Shown: in pieces, positions 42,859-51,203 of the stretch
Position numbering within the stretch: position 1 is the stretch's first letter
Layout: every line of letters starts with the position of its first letter
Assembly (NCBI GenBank): GCA_017412705.1
Contig: JAFPWS010000065.1
Location: 1 to 51,203, forward strand
Origin: Prevotella sp.
GTDB taxonomy: Bacteria > Bacteroidota > Bacteroidia > Bacteroidales > Bacteroidaceae
Length of the DNA stretch: 51,203 bases
Direction of reading: 5' to 3'
The notes under the pieces: generated by a model
Seen by the model: only the letters and a program-made list of their open reading frames with translations
Database searches by the model: none
Told to the model about the DNA's origin: nothing
Translations under genes and position numbers: made by a program

Positions 42859-45210
42859 ATGAAACGATTACTTACTACCATTTGTGCCCTTGGCATCCTG
42901 GTGAGTCTGCAGGCTCGCCACCGTCAGCTGTTTGACGCAGACTGGCGTTTTATATTGGCCGATTCGGCATCGATGGCCCGTCTCGAATATAATGACTCGC
43001 ACTGGCGGAAGGTTAATTTGCCGCACGACTGGGCTATTGAGGGCGACTTCCTGGCTTCTAATCCGTCCGGGGCCAGCGGGGGGGCACTGCCTGGTGGTGT
43101 GGGCTGGTATCGTAAGCATTTCCGGGTGAATCAGCCTTCGATGTATTTTATCGAGTTCGACGGTGTCTATATGAACGCTACGGTTTACATCAATGGTGAG
43201 AAGTTGGGGACTCGTCCTTATGGATATAGCTCGTTCGAATATGACATCACCCGTTATCTGCGCAGTGGCGACAATGTCATTGCCGTTCGTGTGGACAACA
43301 GCGACCAGCCTAACTCCCGTTGGTATTCGGGATGTGGCATCTATCGCCATGTATGGTTTACCATGACGGACCCTGTCCATGTGAAGCATTGGGGTGTGCA
43401 TGTCATGACGGATGCCAAGTCGGGAAAGGTCAAGGTCAAGGTGGATGTTGCAGGCAGGGGCTATAGCGTTCGTAATACTGTGTTCGACGCTGGTGGCCGC
43501 GACGTGGGTATGAAGGTTAAGAACCCTCATCTATGGTCTCCGGAGCACCCCTATATATATAAGGTACGTATCCAGATTATCTCCAAGGGTCGTGTGGTCG
43601 ATGAGGTGTGGACCAATACGGCTTTCCGCGATTTCCGTTTCGATGCCAAGACCGGCTTTTGGCTCAATGGCAAGAACCTGAAGCTGAATGGTGTCTGCGA
43701 ACATCACGACCTCGGATGCCTGGGGGCTGCTCTTCATGAAGATGCCCTGCATCGTAAGCTGTTGAAACTAAAGCAGATGGGTGTGAATGCCATCCGCTCG
43801 TCGCATAATCCTCCAGCTCCGGAACTGCTGAACATGTGCGACACCATGGGATTCATCGTTATGGATGAGTCGTTTGACATGTGGCGTCGTCGCAAGACCC
43901 AGAACGATTATGCTCGCTTCTTCGACCAGTGGCACGAGCGCGACCTGGTGGATATGCTGCTTCGCGACCGCAACCATCCGTGCATCCTGATGTGGTCGAT
44001 AGGTAATGAGGTGCTGGAGCAGTGGTCTTCCGCTGATGCAGATACGCTGACCTTGGAGCAGGCAAACCTGATTCTCAATGCCGGTCACGACGCGTCTACG
44101 CTGGCAAAGGATGGCGAGAAGTCTGTCAATACCCTTTTGGCAGAGCATCTGGCTGACATCGTGCGTCGCTATGACACCACACGTCCCATCACGGCAGGCT
44201 GTAACGAGCCTTCGCCGGACAACCATCTATTCAAGGGTAACGCCATCGATATCATAGGATTTAACTATCATCACCAGTGGATAAAGGATGTGCCGCAGAA
44301 TTTCCCGGGAAGACCTTTCATCATGACAGAGAGTGTTTCGGCCCTGCAGACCAATGGCTTCTACATGATGCCCTCTGACAGTGCCTACCGGGCACCCAAG
44401 GAGTGGTGGCTGCCATATACGGATCCAACCTTTATGTGCTCGGCCTATGATAATATGTCGGCATCGTGGGGCTCAACCCATGAGGAGACGTGGGATGTAG
44501 TGAAGCATACGCCTTATGTCGGCGGACAGTTCATCTGGACAGGCTTCGACTATATTGGAGAGCCTACTCCCTATTCCTATCCGGCCCGTAGCAGTTACTT
44601 CGGCATTATCGACCTTGCCGGCCAGCCCAAGGACGTCTACTATATGTATCAGAGCGAGTGGACCAATCGTCCTGTGCTGCACCTCTTCCCTCACTGGAAC
44701 TGGCTTGAGGGCCAGCAGATAGACATGTGGTGCTACTACAACCAGGCTGACGAGGTTGAGCTCTATGTCAATGGCAAGAGTCAGGGTGTGCGCCGCAAGG
44801 CCGGCAGTCATCAGTATCATGTCATGTGGCGTGTCATCTTCGAACCTGGCGAAGTCAGGGTGGTGGCCCGCAAGAATGGCATTACGGTGCGTGAGCAGAC
44901 CATTCGTACTGCAGGCCAGCCAGACCATATTCAGCTGACGGTAGACTATCGTGGTCGTGACCTCAGCTTCATTCAGGCTACCGTAGTCGACAAGGACGGC
45001 AACCGCTGTCCGTGGGCTGAAGACCAGATATTCTTCTCTGCTTATGGCGCAGATGTCATTGCTACTGATAACGGCAACCAGACCTCTATGGAGCGCTTCA
45101 CTGCTCCTCAGCGCAAGGCTTTCTTTGGTCGTTGCATGGCTGTCGTCAAGGGTAGGGGAATCGTCACTGCCCGTTCTTATGGATTGAAATCAAATACCAT
45201 TAATCTATGA
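42859..45210 (+). CDS. GH2 family glycosidase, beta-galactosidase-like
   Basis: A 783-residue secreted GH2 enzyme with a signal peptide (MKRLLTTICALGILVSLQA), an N-terminal sugar-binding beta-sandwich (WYRKHFRV ... YINGEKLGTRPYGYSSFEYDIT), an immunoglobulin-like domain and a catalytic barrel. The acid/base is E384 in WSIGNEVLEQW and the nucleophile is E491 in IMTESVSAL. GH2 covers beta-galactosidases, glucuronidases and mannosidases. The linkage to two alpha-xylosidase-type GH31 genes suggests a beta-galactosidase acting on xyloglucan side chains, which is inference. Its stop codon overlaps the next gene by 4 bp. Confidence 0.9.
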   Translation: MKRLLTTICALGILVSLQARHRQLFDADWRFILADSASMARLEYNDSHWRKVNLPHDWAIEGDFLASNPSGASGGALPGGVGWYRKHFRVNQPSMYFIEFDGVYMNATVYINGEKLGTRPYGYSSFEYDITRYLRSGDNVIAVRVDNSDQPNSRWYSGCGIYRHVWFTMTDPVHVKHWGVHVMTDAKSGKVKVKVDVAGRGYSVRNTVFDAGGRDVGMKVKNPHLWSPEHPYIYKVRIQIISKGRVVDEVWTNTAFRDFRFDAKTGFWLNGKNLKLNGVCEHHDLGCLGAALHEDALHRKLLKLKQMGVNAIRSSHNPPAPELLNMCDTMGFIVMDESFDMWRRRKTQNDYARFFDQWHERDLVDMLLRDRNHPCILMWSIGNEVLEQWSSADADTLTLEQANLILNAGHDASTLAKDGEKSVNTLLAEHLADIVRRYDTTRPITAGCNEPSPDNHLFKGNAIDIIGFNYHHQWIKDVPQNFPGRPFIMTESVSALQTNGFYMMPSDSAYRAPKEWWLPYTDPTFMCSAYDNMSASWGSTHEETWDVVKHTPYVGGQFIWTGFDYIGEPTPYSYPARSSYFGIIDLAGQPKDVYYMYQSEWTNRPVLHLFPHWNWLEGQQIDMWCYYNQADEVELYVNGKSQGVRRKAGSHQYHVMWRVIFEPGEVRVVARKNGITVREQTIRTAGQPDHIQLTVDYRGRDLSFIQATVVDKDGNRCPWAEDQIFFSAYGADVIATDNGNQTSMERFTAPQRKAFFGRCMAVVKGRGIVTARSYGLKSNTINL

Positions 45211-47528
45211 AAAGAATAATAGCCTTATGTTGGGTCAGTTGCGCATTGTTTGCAACACCATCTCTTGCCCAGCTTCAGACCAATGCCGGTATTCAGTATC
45301 TGCAGTGCATGCCTAAGGACATGTCGACCGATTTTAATGACCTCAGTAATACGTATTTCCTGGCTGACTCGCTGGCTGCTTTCGATGTGGCCAAGGCCGA
45401 GGGTTCCGTCAACTGGAAACGCTATCGCCTGTCGCCTCGTCAGGCTTTCAACCTCAATGGCTACTGGCCTGTCCGTATGCAGATGCTCGACTTCCCCGAT
45501 GCGGCCTACGACAATGATCCGGACCTGCAGCTGAAGCTCGACTTCGTGTCGCCCCGCTGTCTGCGAATCCGTATGCTGACATCGCCCATCGCCGCTCCTC
45601 GCAAGGATAGCGAGAGTCCTATGCTGGCAGGTCCTGTGCCGCAGGGCCAGCCTTGGCGCTCGGTAAATGATGGGAATGTCATCACCTATCGGACGGAGTA
45701 TGGCCAGTTGGAGATTCAGCGCCATCCTTTCCGCCTCGTGCTGAAGGATGCCAAAGGACGGATACTTACCCAAACACGTCACAACATCGATAACGACTCT
45801 TCACAAGTCAAGCTGCTGCCATTCTCGTTCATCAAGCGAGGCTCAGACAACAGTCGCAGCATCAATCCTGTGTTTACATTGGCACCTGGCGAGCGCATTT
45901 ACGGCTGTGGTGAGTCGTTCACCTCTCTGAACAAGGTGGGGCAGAAGGTACACCTTTGTGTTACGGATCCTCAAGGACCGGAAACTGACGGACAGTACAA
46001 GCCGGTGCCCTTCTTCTTCTCGAACCGCGGCTATGGCATCTTTATGCATACATCCGCCCCTGTCACTTGCGACTTCGGTGCTTCATACATTGGTGCCGAC
46101 CGTCTGTTTATGGGCGACGAGATGATGGACTTCTTCGTGTTCTTCGGTTCTCCAAAGGACATTCTGAACGAATATACCAACATCACGGGAAAGTCGCCCA
46201 TGTTGCCCCTTTGGTCGTTTGGCACATGGATGAGTCGCATCACCTATTTCTCCCAGGAGGAAGGCCTTGACATTGCCCGTCAGCTGCGCAAGCATAAGAT
46301 TCCTGCTGACGTAATCCATTTCGATACGGGATGGTTCGGTGTAGACTGGCAGTGTGACTACGAGTTTGCCAAGGACCGTTTCAAGGACCCTGTGGGCATG
46401 TTGAAGCAGTTGGCAAAGGACGGATTCCACACCTGCCTCTGGCAGTTGCCGTACTTTACGCCAAAGAACCGTTTCTTCCGTGAAATCGTAGAGCGTAACA
46501 TGCATGTCCGCAATGCTGATGGCTCGATGCCCTATGAAGATGCAGTGCTCGACTTTACCAATCCCGAGACGGTCAGCTGGTATCAGTCCAAGATTGAGGG
46601 GCTGATGCGTCAGGGCGTCTCTACCATCAAGTGCGACTTTGGTGAGGCTGCTCCTTGGAATGGCTTCTACAGTAATGGGCGTGGCGGATTTTACGAGCAT
46701 AACCTCTACCCCCTGCGCTACAACAAGGCTTTGTGGGAGCAGGTCAGTCGTTCGCATCCTGGCGAAGGTATTATCTGGGCACGCTCTGCTTGGGCAGGCT
46801 CACAGCGTTATGCCCTCCATTGGGGTGGTGATGCTGCCACCACGAATACCGGCCTCTTAGGCGACCTGCGCGGCGGACTGAGCTTCGGACTCTCAGGCTT
46901 CTCATTCTGGAGCCACGATATGGGTGGCTTCGTGACGGCGTCACCGGAGGATATCTACCGTCGATGGCTGCCCTTTGGATTCCTTAGCAGCCACACTCGT
47001 GCCCACGGTGCTCCTCCAACGGAACCCTGGCTCATCAGTGAGTCGTTCACGAAGGCATTCCGTGATTGTGCGGAGATGAAATATCGCTTGATGCCTTATG
47101 TTTATGCCCAGGCCAAGGACTGCTCGGAACGCGGTCTGCCGATGGTGCGTGCCTTGCTGGTCGAATTCCCTGATGATAAGGGTGCCTGGCTGGTCGAGGA
47201 CGAATATATGTTTGGCTCGCAGATACTGGTGGCTCCCATGATGGAGTCGGGCACGGAACGCGACGTCTACCTGCCGCGTGGCAGGTGGATTGACTACCAA
47301 ACGGGGCAAGTGTACGATAGTGGCTGGCATACCATCGAGGCAGGCCCCATTCCTGCCGTCATACTCGTCCGCGACGGCTCACTCATTCCTCATGCTCCCT
47401 TGGCTCAGCGTACCGACCAGATACAGTGGGACAAGGTGGAGTGGAAGGCTTACAAGGTTGCTGCCGACAAGTGCACGGGCCTGCTGTTCAAGCCTGGTGA
47501 CGCAAAACTGCAAGTAATAGAACAATAA
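45207..47528 (+). CDS. GH31 alpha-xylosidase, YicI-like
   Basis: This 773-residue secreted protein has a signal peptide ending near SLAQ. The nucleophile D477 lies in IKCDFGEAAPW, which resembles the KTDFGE signature of YicI-type alpha-xylosidases. The acid/base is D542 in HWGGDAATT. The order of domains (N-terminal beta-sandwich, barrel, C-terminal sandwiches) is normal and there is no PA14 insert, unlike the GH31 at 35862. It is translationally coupled to the GH2 gene (ATGA overlap). The pair would remove galactose and xylose from xyloglucan oligosaccharides in the periplasm. Confidence 0.92.
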   Translation: MKRIIALCWVSCALFATPSLAQLQTNAGIQYLQCMPKDMSTDFNDLSNTYFLADSLAAFDVAKAEGSVNWKRYRLSPRQAFNLNGYWPVRMQMLDFPDAAYDNDPDLQLKLDFVSPRCLRIRMLTSPIAAPRKDSESPMLAGPVPQGQPWRSVNDGNVITYRTEYGQLEIQRHPFRLVLKDAKGRILTQTRHNIDNDSSQVKLLPFSFIKRGSDNSRSINPVFTLAPGERIYGCGESFTSLNKVGQKVHLCVTDPQGPETDGQYKPVPFFFSNRGYGIFMHTSAPVTCDFGASYIGADRLFMGDEMMDFFVFFGSPKDILNEYTNITGKSPMLPLWSFGTWMSRITYFSQEEGLDIARQLRKHKIPADVIHFDTGWFGVDWQCDYEFAKDRFKDPVGMLKQLAKDGFHTCLWQLPYFTPKNRFFREIVERNMHVRNADGSMPYEDAVLDFTNPETVSWYQSKIEGLMRQGVSTIKCDFGEAAPWNGFYSNGRGGFYEHNLYPLRYNKALWEQVSRSHPGEGIIWARSAWAGSQRYALHWGGDAATTNTGLLGDLRGGLSFGLSGFSFWSHDMGGFVTASPEDIYRRWLPFGFLSSHTRAHGAPPTEPWLISESFTKAFRDCAEMKYRLMPYVYAQAKDCSERGLPMVRALLVEFPDDKGAWLVEDEYMFGSQILVAPMMESGTERDVYLPRGRWIDYQTGQVYDSGWHTIEAGPIPAVILVRDGSLIPHAPLAQRTDQIQWDKVEWKAYKVAADKCTGLLFKPGDAKLQVIEQ

Positions 47529-47541
47529 ACAGATAGTAATT

Positions 47542-48825
47542 ATGGAAAAATCATTAAAGCCTGCCACCCTTTGTGTGCAGGCGGGATGGAAACCGAAAAA
47601 CGGTGACCCACGCGTGCTCCCCATCATTCAGAGCACAACATTTAAGTACGATAACACCGAGGAGATGGCCGACCTTTTCGACTTGAAGAAAGAAGGCTAT
47701 TTCTACACGCGTTTGCAGAATCCCACCAACGACGCGGTGGCCTCGAAGATAGCTGCCCTGGAGGGTGGAGTAGGGGCTGTGCTCACCTCGTCAGGCCAGG
47801 CTGCCAACTTCTATGCCTTGTTCAATATCTGCGAGGCAGGTGACCATTTTGTTACATCTAACGAGATTTATGGTGGCACCTATAACCTCTTTGGCGTGAC
47901 GCTGAAGAAGCTGGGCATCGAGTGTACCTTCGTCTCGCAGGAGGCCAGCGAGGAGGAGATTGACCGCGCCTTCCGTCCTAACACCAAGGCTCTTTTTGGT
48001 GAGACCATCAGCAATCCGGGATGTAAGATTCTTGATATAGAGAAGTTTGCCCGCATTGCCCATAAGCATGGCGTGCCCCTCATCGTAGACAACACCTTCC
48101 CCACCCCCATCAACTGCCGGCCCTTCGAGTGGGGTGCTGACATCGTAACCCATTCCACCACAAAGTACATGGATGGTCATGCTACGCAGGTCGGTGGCTG
48201 TGTGGTCGACAGTGGTAACTTCGACTGGGATGCCCATGCCGACAAGTTCCCAGGGCTGACGACCCCAGATGAGTCATATCACGGGCTGACATATACCAAG
48301 CGCTTTGGCAAGTTGGGATATACCACGAAGCTGGTGGCTCAGCTGATGCGCGACTTGGGCTCCATCCCTGCTCCGCAGAACTCATTCCTGTTAAACCTCG
48401 GACTGGAAACGCTGCATCTCCGTATGGCCCGTCACTGTGCAAACGCCCAGCGCGTTGCCGAGTTCCTGCAGGCTGACGACCGTGTGGCTTGGGTTCACTA
48501 TAGTGGCCTGCCTGGCGACGAGTGTTATGAGCTGGCCCAGAAGTACCTGCCTAATGGCTCGTGTGGCGTCATCGCCTTCGGGCTGAAGGGTACCCGTGAG
48601 ACTGCTGTGAAATTTATGGACTCGCTGCAACTGATAGCCATCGTTACCCATGTGGCCGACGCACGTACTTGTGTGCTGCATCCTGCAAGCCACACCCACC
48701 GTCAGCTCTCAGACGAGCAGCTGCGGGAGGCTGGCGTCGCACCAGACCTGATCCGACTCTCTGTTGGCATCGAGGATATTGACGATATCTTGACAGATAT
48801 CCGTCAGGCGTTAGACCGGATTTAG
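47542..48825 (+). CDS. metY: O-acetylhomoserine sulfhydrylase family enzyme
   Basis: This 427-residue PLP enzyme belongs to the Cys/Met metabolism family. It joins sulfide or a thiol to O-acetylhomoserine to make homocysteine. The PLP lysine is K208 in THSTTKYMDGH, and other blocks are YTRLQNPTNDAVASKIAALEGG (start of family signature) and SSGQAANFYAL. Length matches MetY rather than the shorter gamma-synthases. It starts 13 bp after the GH31 gene with no recognisable promoter between, so it may be read from the glycosidase transcript, an odd pairing. A structured repeat begins immediately after its stop codon. Confidence 0.88.
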   Translation: MEKSLKPATLCVQAGWKPKNGDPRVLPIIQSTTFKYDNTEEMADLFDLKKEGYFYTRLQNPTNDAVASKIAALEGGVGAVLTSSGQAANFYALFNICEAGDHFVTSNEIYGGTYNLFGVTLKKLGIECTFVSQEASEEEIDRAFRPNTKALFGETISNPGCKILDIEKFARIAHKHGVPLIVDNTFPTPINCRPFEWGADIVTHSTTKYMDGHATQVGGCVVDSGNFDWDAHADKFPGLTTPDESYHGLTYTKRFGKLGYTTKLVAQLMRDLGSIPAPQNSFLLNLGLETLHLRMARHCANAQRVAEFLQADDRVAWVHYSGLPGDECYELAQKYLPNGSCGVIAFGLKGTRETAVKFMDSLQLIAIVTHVADARTCVLHPASHTHRQLSDEQLREAGVAPDLIRLSVGIEDIDDILTDIRQALDRI

Positions 48826-48912
48826 TTACCTACCGACAAACCCATAGTTTCTCGGTAGGAAACTACCAGTTTCTCGGCATGTAACTGTGGGTTTGTCGGT
48901 GGGTAATTTTAG
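48826..48912 (+). repeat. Structured 22-bp-period repeat with long inverted repeat
   Basis: Units of the form GTTTSTCGGYAKGTAAC start at 48847, 48869 and 48891, exactly 22 bp apart. A fourth unit lies inverted at 48826-48841. The outer copies form a 21-bp stem (48826-48846 with 48886-48906, two wobbles), and an inner GGTAG-GAAA-CTACC hairpin forms between the middle units. It lies between the convergent metY and SGNH genes and could act as a two-way terminator, but no long T-run follows. Confidence 0.8.
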
Positions 48913-48945
48913 CTCACTCTGAATCTTAGAGGAAAACACCGTTTC

Positions 48946-49755
48946 TCAGAACACGCAGGGAAGCGCGCTGAGCTGATAATAAAGGGTGCGGGCCAATCGC
49001 TCGTGCCCTTTGTCGTTGGGGTGTAGACGGTCAATTTGACCATCCTTGAAGTACTGCACGTGCTCGTCAAGCATGGGATAGAGCCCGCTGACTGCGTTCA
49101 TGTCGATGACAGGAACTGCCCAGATGTTGCCGGCTTCTTTGACAGATTGGATGTATTCATCCAGATAGATGCCGCAAGAGTTGGTATAGTCCTCAGGACA
49201 TTGCCAGTTTTTCTCGTTGGGGTAGAATCCGGCACGGTGAATGGGCGTCAGCAGCACGATTTGCTTGGAGGGATACATGCGCTTCAGCTTGTCCAAAGCA
49301 ATGTTGATGCGACCACGATAGGTGTCCTTGTCCATCTTCATATAGCGGTGCTGTCTGTCCACCAGCTTCTTGGGCTGGCCGTGGGCGTACAACACTTGCT
49401 CGCCCTTCTCCTCATACCATTCGCCAATGGGTACACCGTTGGAATAGTCGTTGGTGCCAATGAAGATAATGATGGCGTCTATGGAGTCGCCATTCTCTGC
49501 CTGCAACAAGTCGGCTTGCCTTGGAATGTCATTCCACTGGCGTCCACTTCTGGCGTAGACGTAGGAGGTGATGTCCAACCAGTCTTGCAGGAAGTTCCAG
49601 TATTTCTGCTTGGAGCCGTCATTCTTGGGGTCGGTAATGGAGTCGCCGAGATAGGCCACACGCTTCTGCATCCAGGGATGGGCATATACCGACTGTGCCT
49701 TAGCTGCCCCGCAAAGCAGGACAGCTAAAGACAGTAATATAAATCTACGAATCAT
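48946..49755 (-). CDS. Secreted SGNH/GDSL-family hydrolase
   Basis: This 269-residue protein has a signal peptide (MIRRFILLSLAVLLCGAAKA). The nucleophile is S39 in YLGDSITD, the oxyanion asparagine is in FIGTNDYSN, and the catalytic D/H pair is in DRLHPNDKGHERLA. These match an SGNH esterase, probably removing acyl groups from polysaccharides. The neighbouring glycan genes are compatible with a carbohydrate esterase role, though the substrate is unknown. It is downstream of the DUF4332 gene in one transcript (4-bp gap). Confidence 0.9.
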   Translation of the reverse strand: MIRRFILLSLAVLLCGAAKAQSVYAHPWMQKRVAYLGDSITDPKNDGSKQKYWNFLQDWLDITSYVYARSGRQWNDIPRQADLLQAENGDSIDAIIIFIGTNDYSNGVPIGEWYEEKGEQVLYAHGQPKKLVDRQHRYMKMDKDTYRGRINIALDKLKRMYPSKQIVLLTPIHRAGFYPNEKNWQCPEDYTNSCGIYLDEYIQSVKEAGNIWAVPVIDMNAVSGLYPMLDEHVQYFKDGQIDRLHPNDKGHERLARTLYYQLSALPCVF

Positions 49756-49759
49756 GGGA

Positions 49760-50167
49760 TCAATATTCCATCACTGCAGGCAGCTCCTTGGCCTGATCAA
49801 TCATCTTCTGAATCTCGCTGACAGCGGGAACGCGGTTGGTCAGGTTCTTTGTAGCATTGACCTCCTCCAGCTTCTTCTGAAGGTTTTCTGCTACACGGTG
49901 CTTCAGCTCCTTCACTGTGTCAACACCTGATGCTTCCAGCAGTTCGGCGAACTGAGGACCAACACCATTGATGCGATACAGGTCGCAGTGGTTTGCCCAC
50001 TTCAAAATCAGCTTCGGGCTAATGTCTGTAGCATCTGCCAGTGCTTTGCGGCCGGCTGGCTTAGCGCATTTCTCCAACAGCTCAGCGTCGGTTTTGATGC
50101 CTGCTGCAATCAGTTTCTCGGCGTAAACTTCACCTACGCCCTCAATGTCAATTACCTTGTAAGTCAT
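49760..50167 (-). CDS. DUF4332 helix-hairpin-helix protein
   Basis: A 135-residue protein with two helix-hairpin-helix-like segments, IEGVGEVYAEKLIAAGI and INGVGPQFAELLEASGV, separated by about 50 residues, as in DUF4332. HhH pairs usually bind DNA backbone without sequence preference, but the family's role is unknown. The frame stays open upstream to 50227, yet the -7 box TACATTTG (50225-50232, reverse) lies there, so the ATG at 50167 is the likely start. Confidence 0.85.
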   Translation of the reverse strand: MTYKVIDIEGVGEVYAEKLIAAGIKTDAELLEKCAKPAGRKALADATDISPKLILKWANHCDLYRINGVGPQFAELLEASGVDTVKELKHRVAENLQKKLEEVNATKNLTNRVPAVSEIQKMIDQAKELPAVMEY

Positions 50168-50224
50168 AAGTATATCGGTTTTAGTTTTTTGTTGCAGTAG
50201 AGTGCACTTTGCACACTGCATCCG

Positions 50225-50232
50225 CAAATGTA
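50225..50232 (-). promoter_or_regulatory. -7 box for the DUF4332-SGNH operon
   Basis: Reverse-strand TACATTTG, about 58 bp before the ATG at 50167. The -33 element is not clear. Confidence 0.5.
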
Positions 50233-50308
50233 CGAAAAATTATTGGAGCTGGCAACGTTTTTATTCTTTTTTAATACAAAAGATGTGCCTTTGACCGAAA
50301 TAAATGCG

Positions 50309-50316
50309 TATCTTTG
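50309..50316 (+). promoter_or_regulatory. -7 box for the Bax-inhibitor-1 family gene
   Basis: TATCTTTG covers codons just after the upstream in-frame ATG at 50304. Transcripts starting near 50323 would lack that ATG, which moves the likely start to the GTG at 50349. Confidence 0.55.
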
Positions 50317-50348
50317 CCCCGTCTAATCAAAAAAAGAAAGGAATTGCA

Positions 50349-51068
50349 GTGGATTATAAAGAACTGAATTTTCAAGGAATCTCTGCCGAACGGCAGTGGG
50401 ATGTGTCAGCGGCTTTCCCTGTGCTGATGCGTAAAGTGTATGTTTGGATGACATTGGCCTTGGCCATAACAGGCTTTACTGCCTACGGTGTGGCTACCAG
50501 TCCGGGCATCCTTCAGATGATTTATGGGAGCTCCATCGTCATGTGGGGATTGATTATTGCGGAGCTCGCTCTTGTCATCGGTGTTAGTGCGGCTATTAAC
50601 CGCCTTTCGCTGACAACAGCTACGCTGATGTTTATTCTCTATTCTGTCATCAACGGTGCCCTTTTGTCGTCTATCTTTATGATATACACAGCGTCTTCCA
50701 TAGCTATGGTGTTCTTCATTACGGCAGGCACCTTTGGCGTAATGGCACTGATAGGTTATACGACTAAGACAGACCTGTCCTCTATGGGAAAGATTCTCTT
50801 CATGGCACTCATAGGTCTGATTATCGCAACCATAGTCAACCTCTTCATCAAGAGCTCAGGACTGACACTTATCCTTAGTTATGTAGGTGTGCTCATCTTC
50901 GTAGGACTCACAGCTTGGGATACGCAGAAGATCAAGCAAATGTTGCTTCAGGCTCCTGATGCAGGAGAAGGTGCCCAGAAGATGGCACTCTTAGGAGCAT
51001 TGACGCTCTATCTGGATTTTGTCAATCTCTTCATCTATTTGCTTCGCATCTTTGGAAAGAGAGAGTAA
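50349..51068 (+). CDS. Bax inhibitor-1/YccA family membrane protein
   Basis: A membrane protein of 239 residues from the GTG at 50349 (254 from the ATG at 50304). It has seven hydrophobic segments. The family marks are visible in VYVWMTLALAITGFTAYG, TTATLMFILYSVINGALLS, FGVMALIGYTTKTDLSSMGKILFMALIG and LTAWDTQKIKQ, where the last loop carries conserved acidic residues. Bacterial relatives such as BsYetJ are pH-sensitive calcium leak channels and YccA modulates FtsH. Which applies here is unknown. It has its own promoter and a strong terminator. Confidence 0.9.
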   Translation: MDYKELNFQGISAERQWDVSAAFPVLMRKVYVWMTLALAITGFTAYGVATSPGILQMIYGSSIVMWGLIIAELALVIGVSAAINRLSLTTATLMFILYSVINGALLSSIFMIYTASSIAMVFFITAGTFGVMALIGYTTKTDLSSMGKILFMALIGLIIATIVNLFIKSSGLTLILSYVGVLIFVGLTAWDTQKIKQMLLQAPDAGEGAQKMALLGALTLYLDFVNLFIYLLRIFGKRE

Positions 51069-51096
51069 TTCTCTTATATATATAATAAGGTGTATG

Positions 51097-51130
51097 GTTT
51101 TCGCATTGTCAATTAATGCGAAAACTTTTT
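51097..51130 (+). terminator. Terminator after the Bax-inhibitor-1 family gene
   Basis: GTTTTCGCATT (51097-51107) pairs perfectly with AATGCGAAAAC (51115-51125), followed by five T residues. Confidence 0.88.
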
Positions 51131-51158
51131 GTTTTTATGCAAAAAAGTGCTTTAAAAA

Positions 51159-51190
51159 TTTGGAGGGTCGGAAAAAAGTGCTTACCTTTG
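51159..51190 (+). promoter_or_regulatory. Promoter for a gene beyond the right edge
   Basis: TTTG (51159-51162) and TACCTTTG (51183-51190) are separated by 20 bp. The product lies outside the window. Confidence 0.65.
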
Positions 51191-51203
51191 CATCCGCTTT
51201 CGC

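Overview
The window looks like a chromosome segment from a Bacteroidales bacterium, most likely Prevotellaceae. The clues are promoters of the Bacteroidetes type (TAnnTTTG with a TTTG about 20 bp upstream) before most operons, no clear Shine-Dalgarno sites, a BT4734-like primase domain protein next to a DUF3987 protein, a sensor of the hybrid two-component (HTCS) type, and secreted GH2/GH31 glycosidases. No tRNA or rRNA gene was recognised.

Region 1 (1-11230) is an accessory locus. It starts with the 5' end of a leftward HU-like DNA-binding gene. Next comes a 640-bp non-coding stretch holding a 22-bp-period repeat and a 34-bp inverted repeat built of 8-bp units around an AT-rich core. A four-gene operon follows: a fused restriction-methylation enzyme, a RhuM-family protein and two unknown proteins. 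After it come two further unknown genes, a primase-like gene and a DUF3987 ATPase gene. The 8-bp repeat recurs inside one unknown gene and again just past the DUF3987 gene, so copies of one repeat family bracket about 10.7 kb.

Region 2 (11300-28650) is mostly core metabolism: glyS with an FKBP-type lipoprotein gene, an EamA transporter, a two-gene ATPase/DUF4435 unit resembling the PARIS defence pair, the leftward operon dxs-trkA-trkH-manA, and a rightward operon lplA-gcvT-gcvH-gcvPA-gcvPB-lpdA. That last operon encodes the whole glycine cleavage system together with a lipoate ligase that could charge its H protein.

Region 3 (28660-32640) is a uronate unit: an orphan galactitol-type PTS membrane subunit (EIIC), a KduI isomerase carrying a signal peptide, and an ExuT-like MFS carrier.

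Region 4 (32660-48830) is a glycan and signalling cluster. It holds an HTCS-like sensor without a phospho-accepting histidine, a PA14-containing GH31, a TPR histidine kinase convergent with a TPR SpoIIE-type phosphatase, and a GH2-GH31 operon followed closely by an O-acetylhomoserine sulfhydrylase gene. Together the glycosidases suggest turnover of xyloglucan-like side chains, but no SusC/SusD genes are present.

Region 5 (48826-51203) has a structured 22-bp-period repeat, a secreted SGNH hydrolase, a helix-hairpin-helix DUF4332 protein, a Bax-inhibitor-1 family membrane protein and, at the right edge, a promoter for a gene outside the window.

The most unusual signals are the dispersed 8-bp-unit repeat family around the primase/restriction locus, three unrelated intergenic arrays that share an exact 22-bp period, the orphan EIIC with an exported KduI, and the PARIS-like pair.
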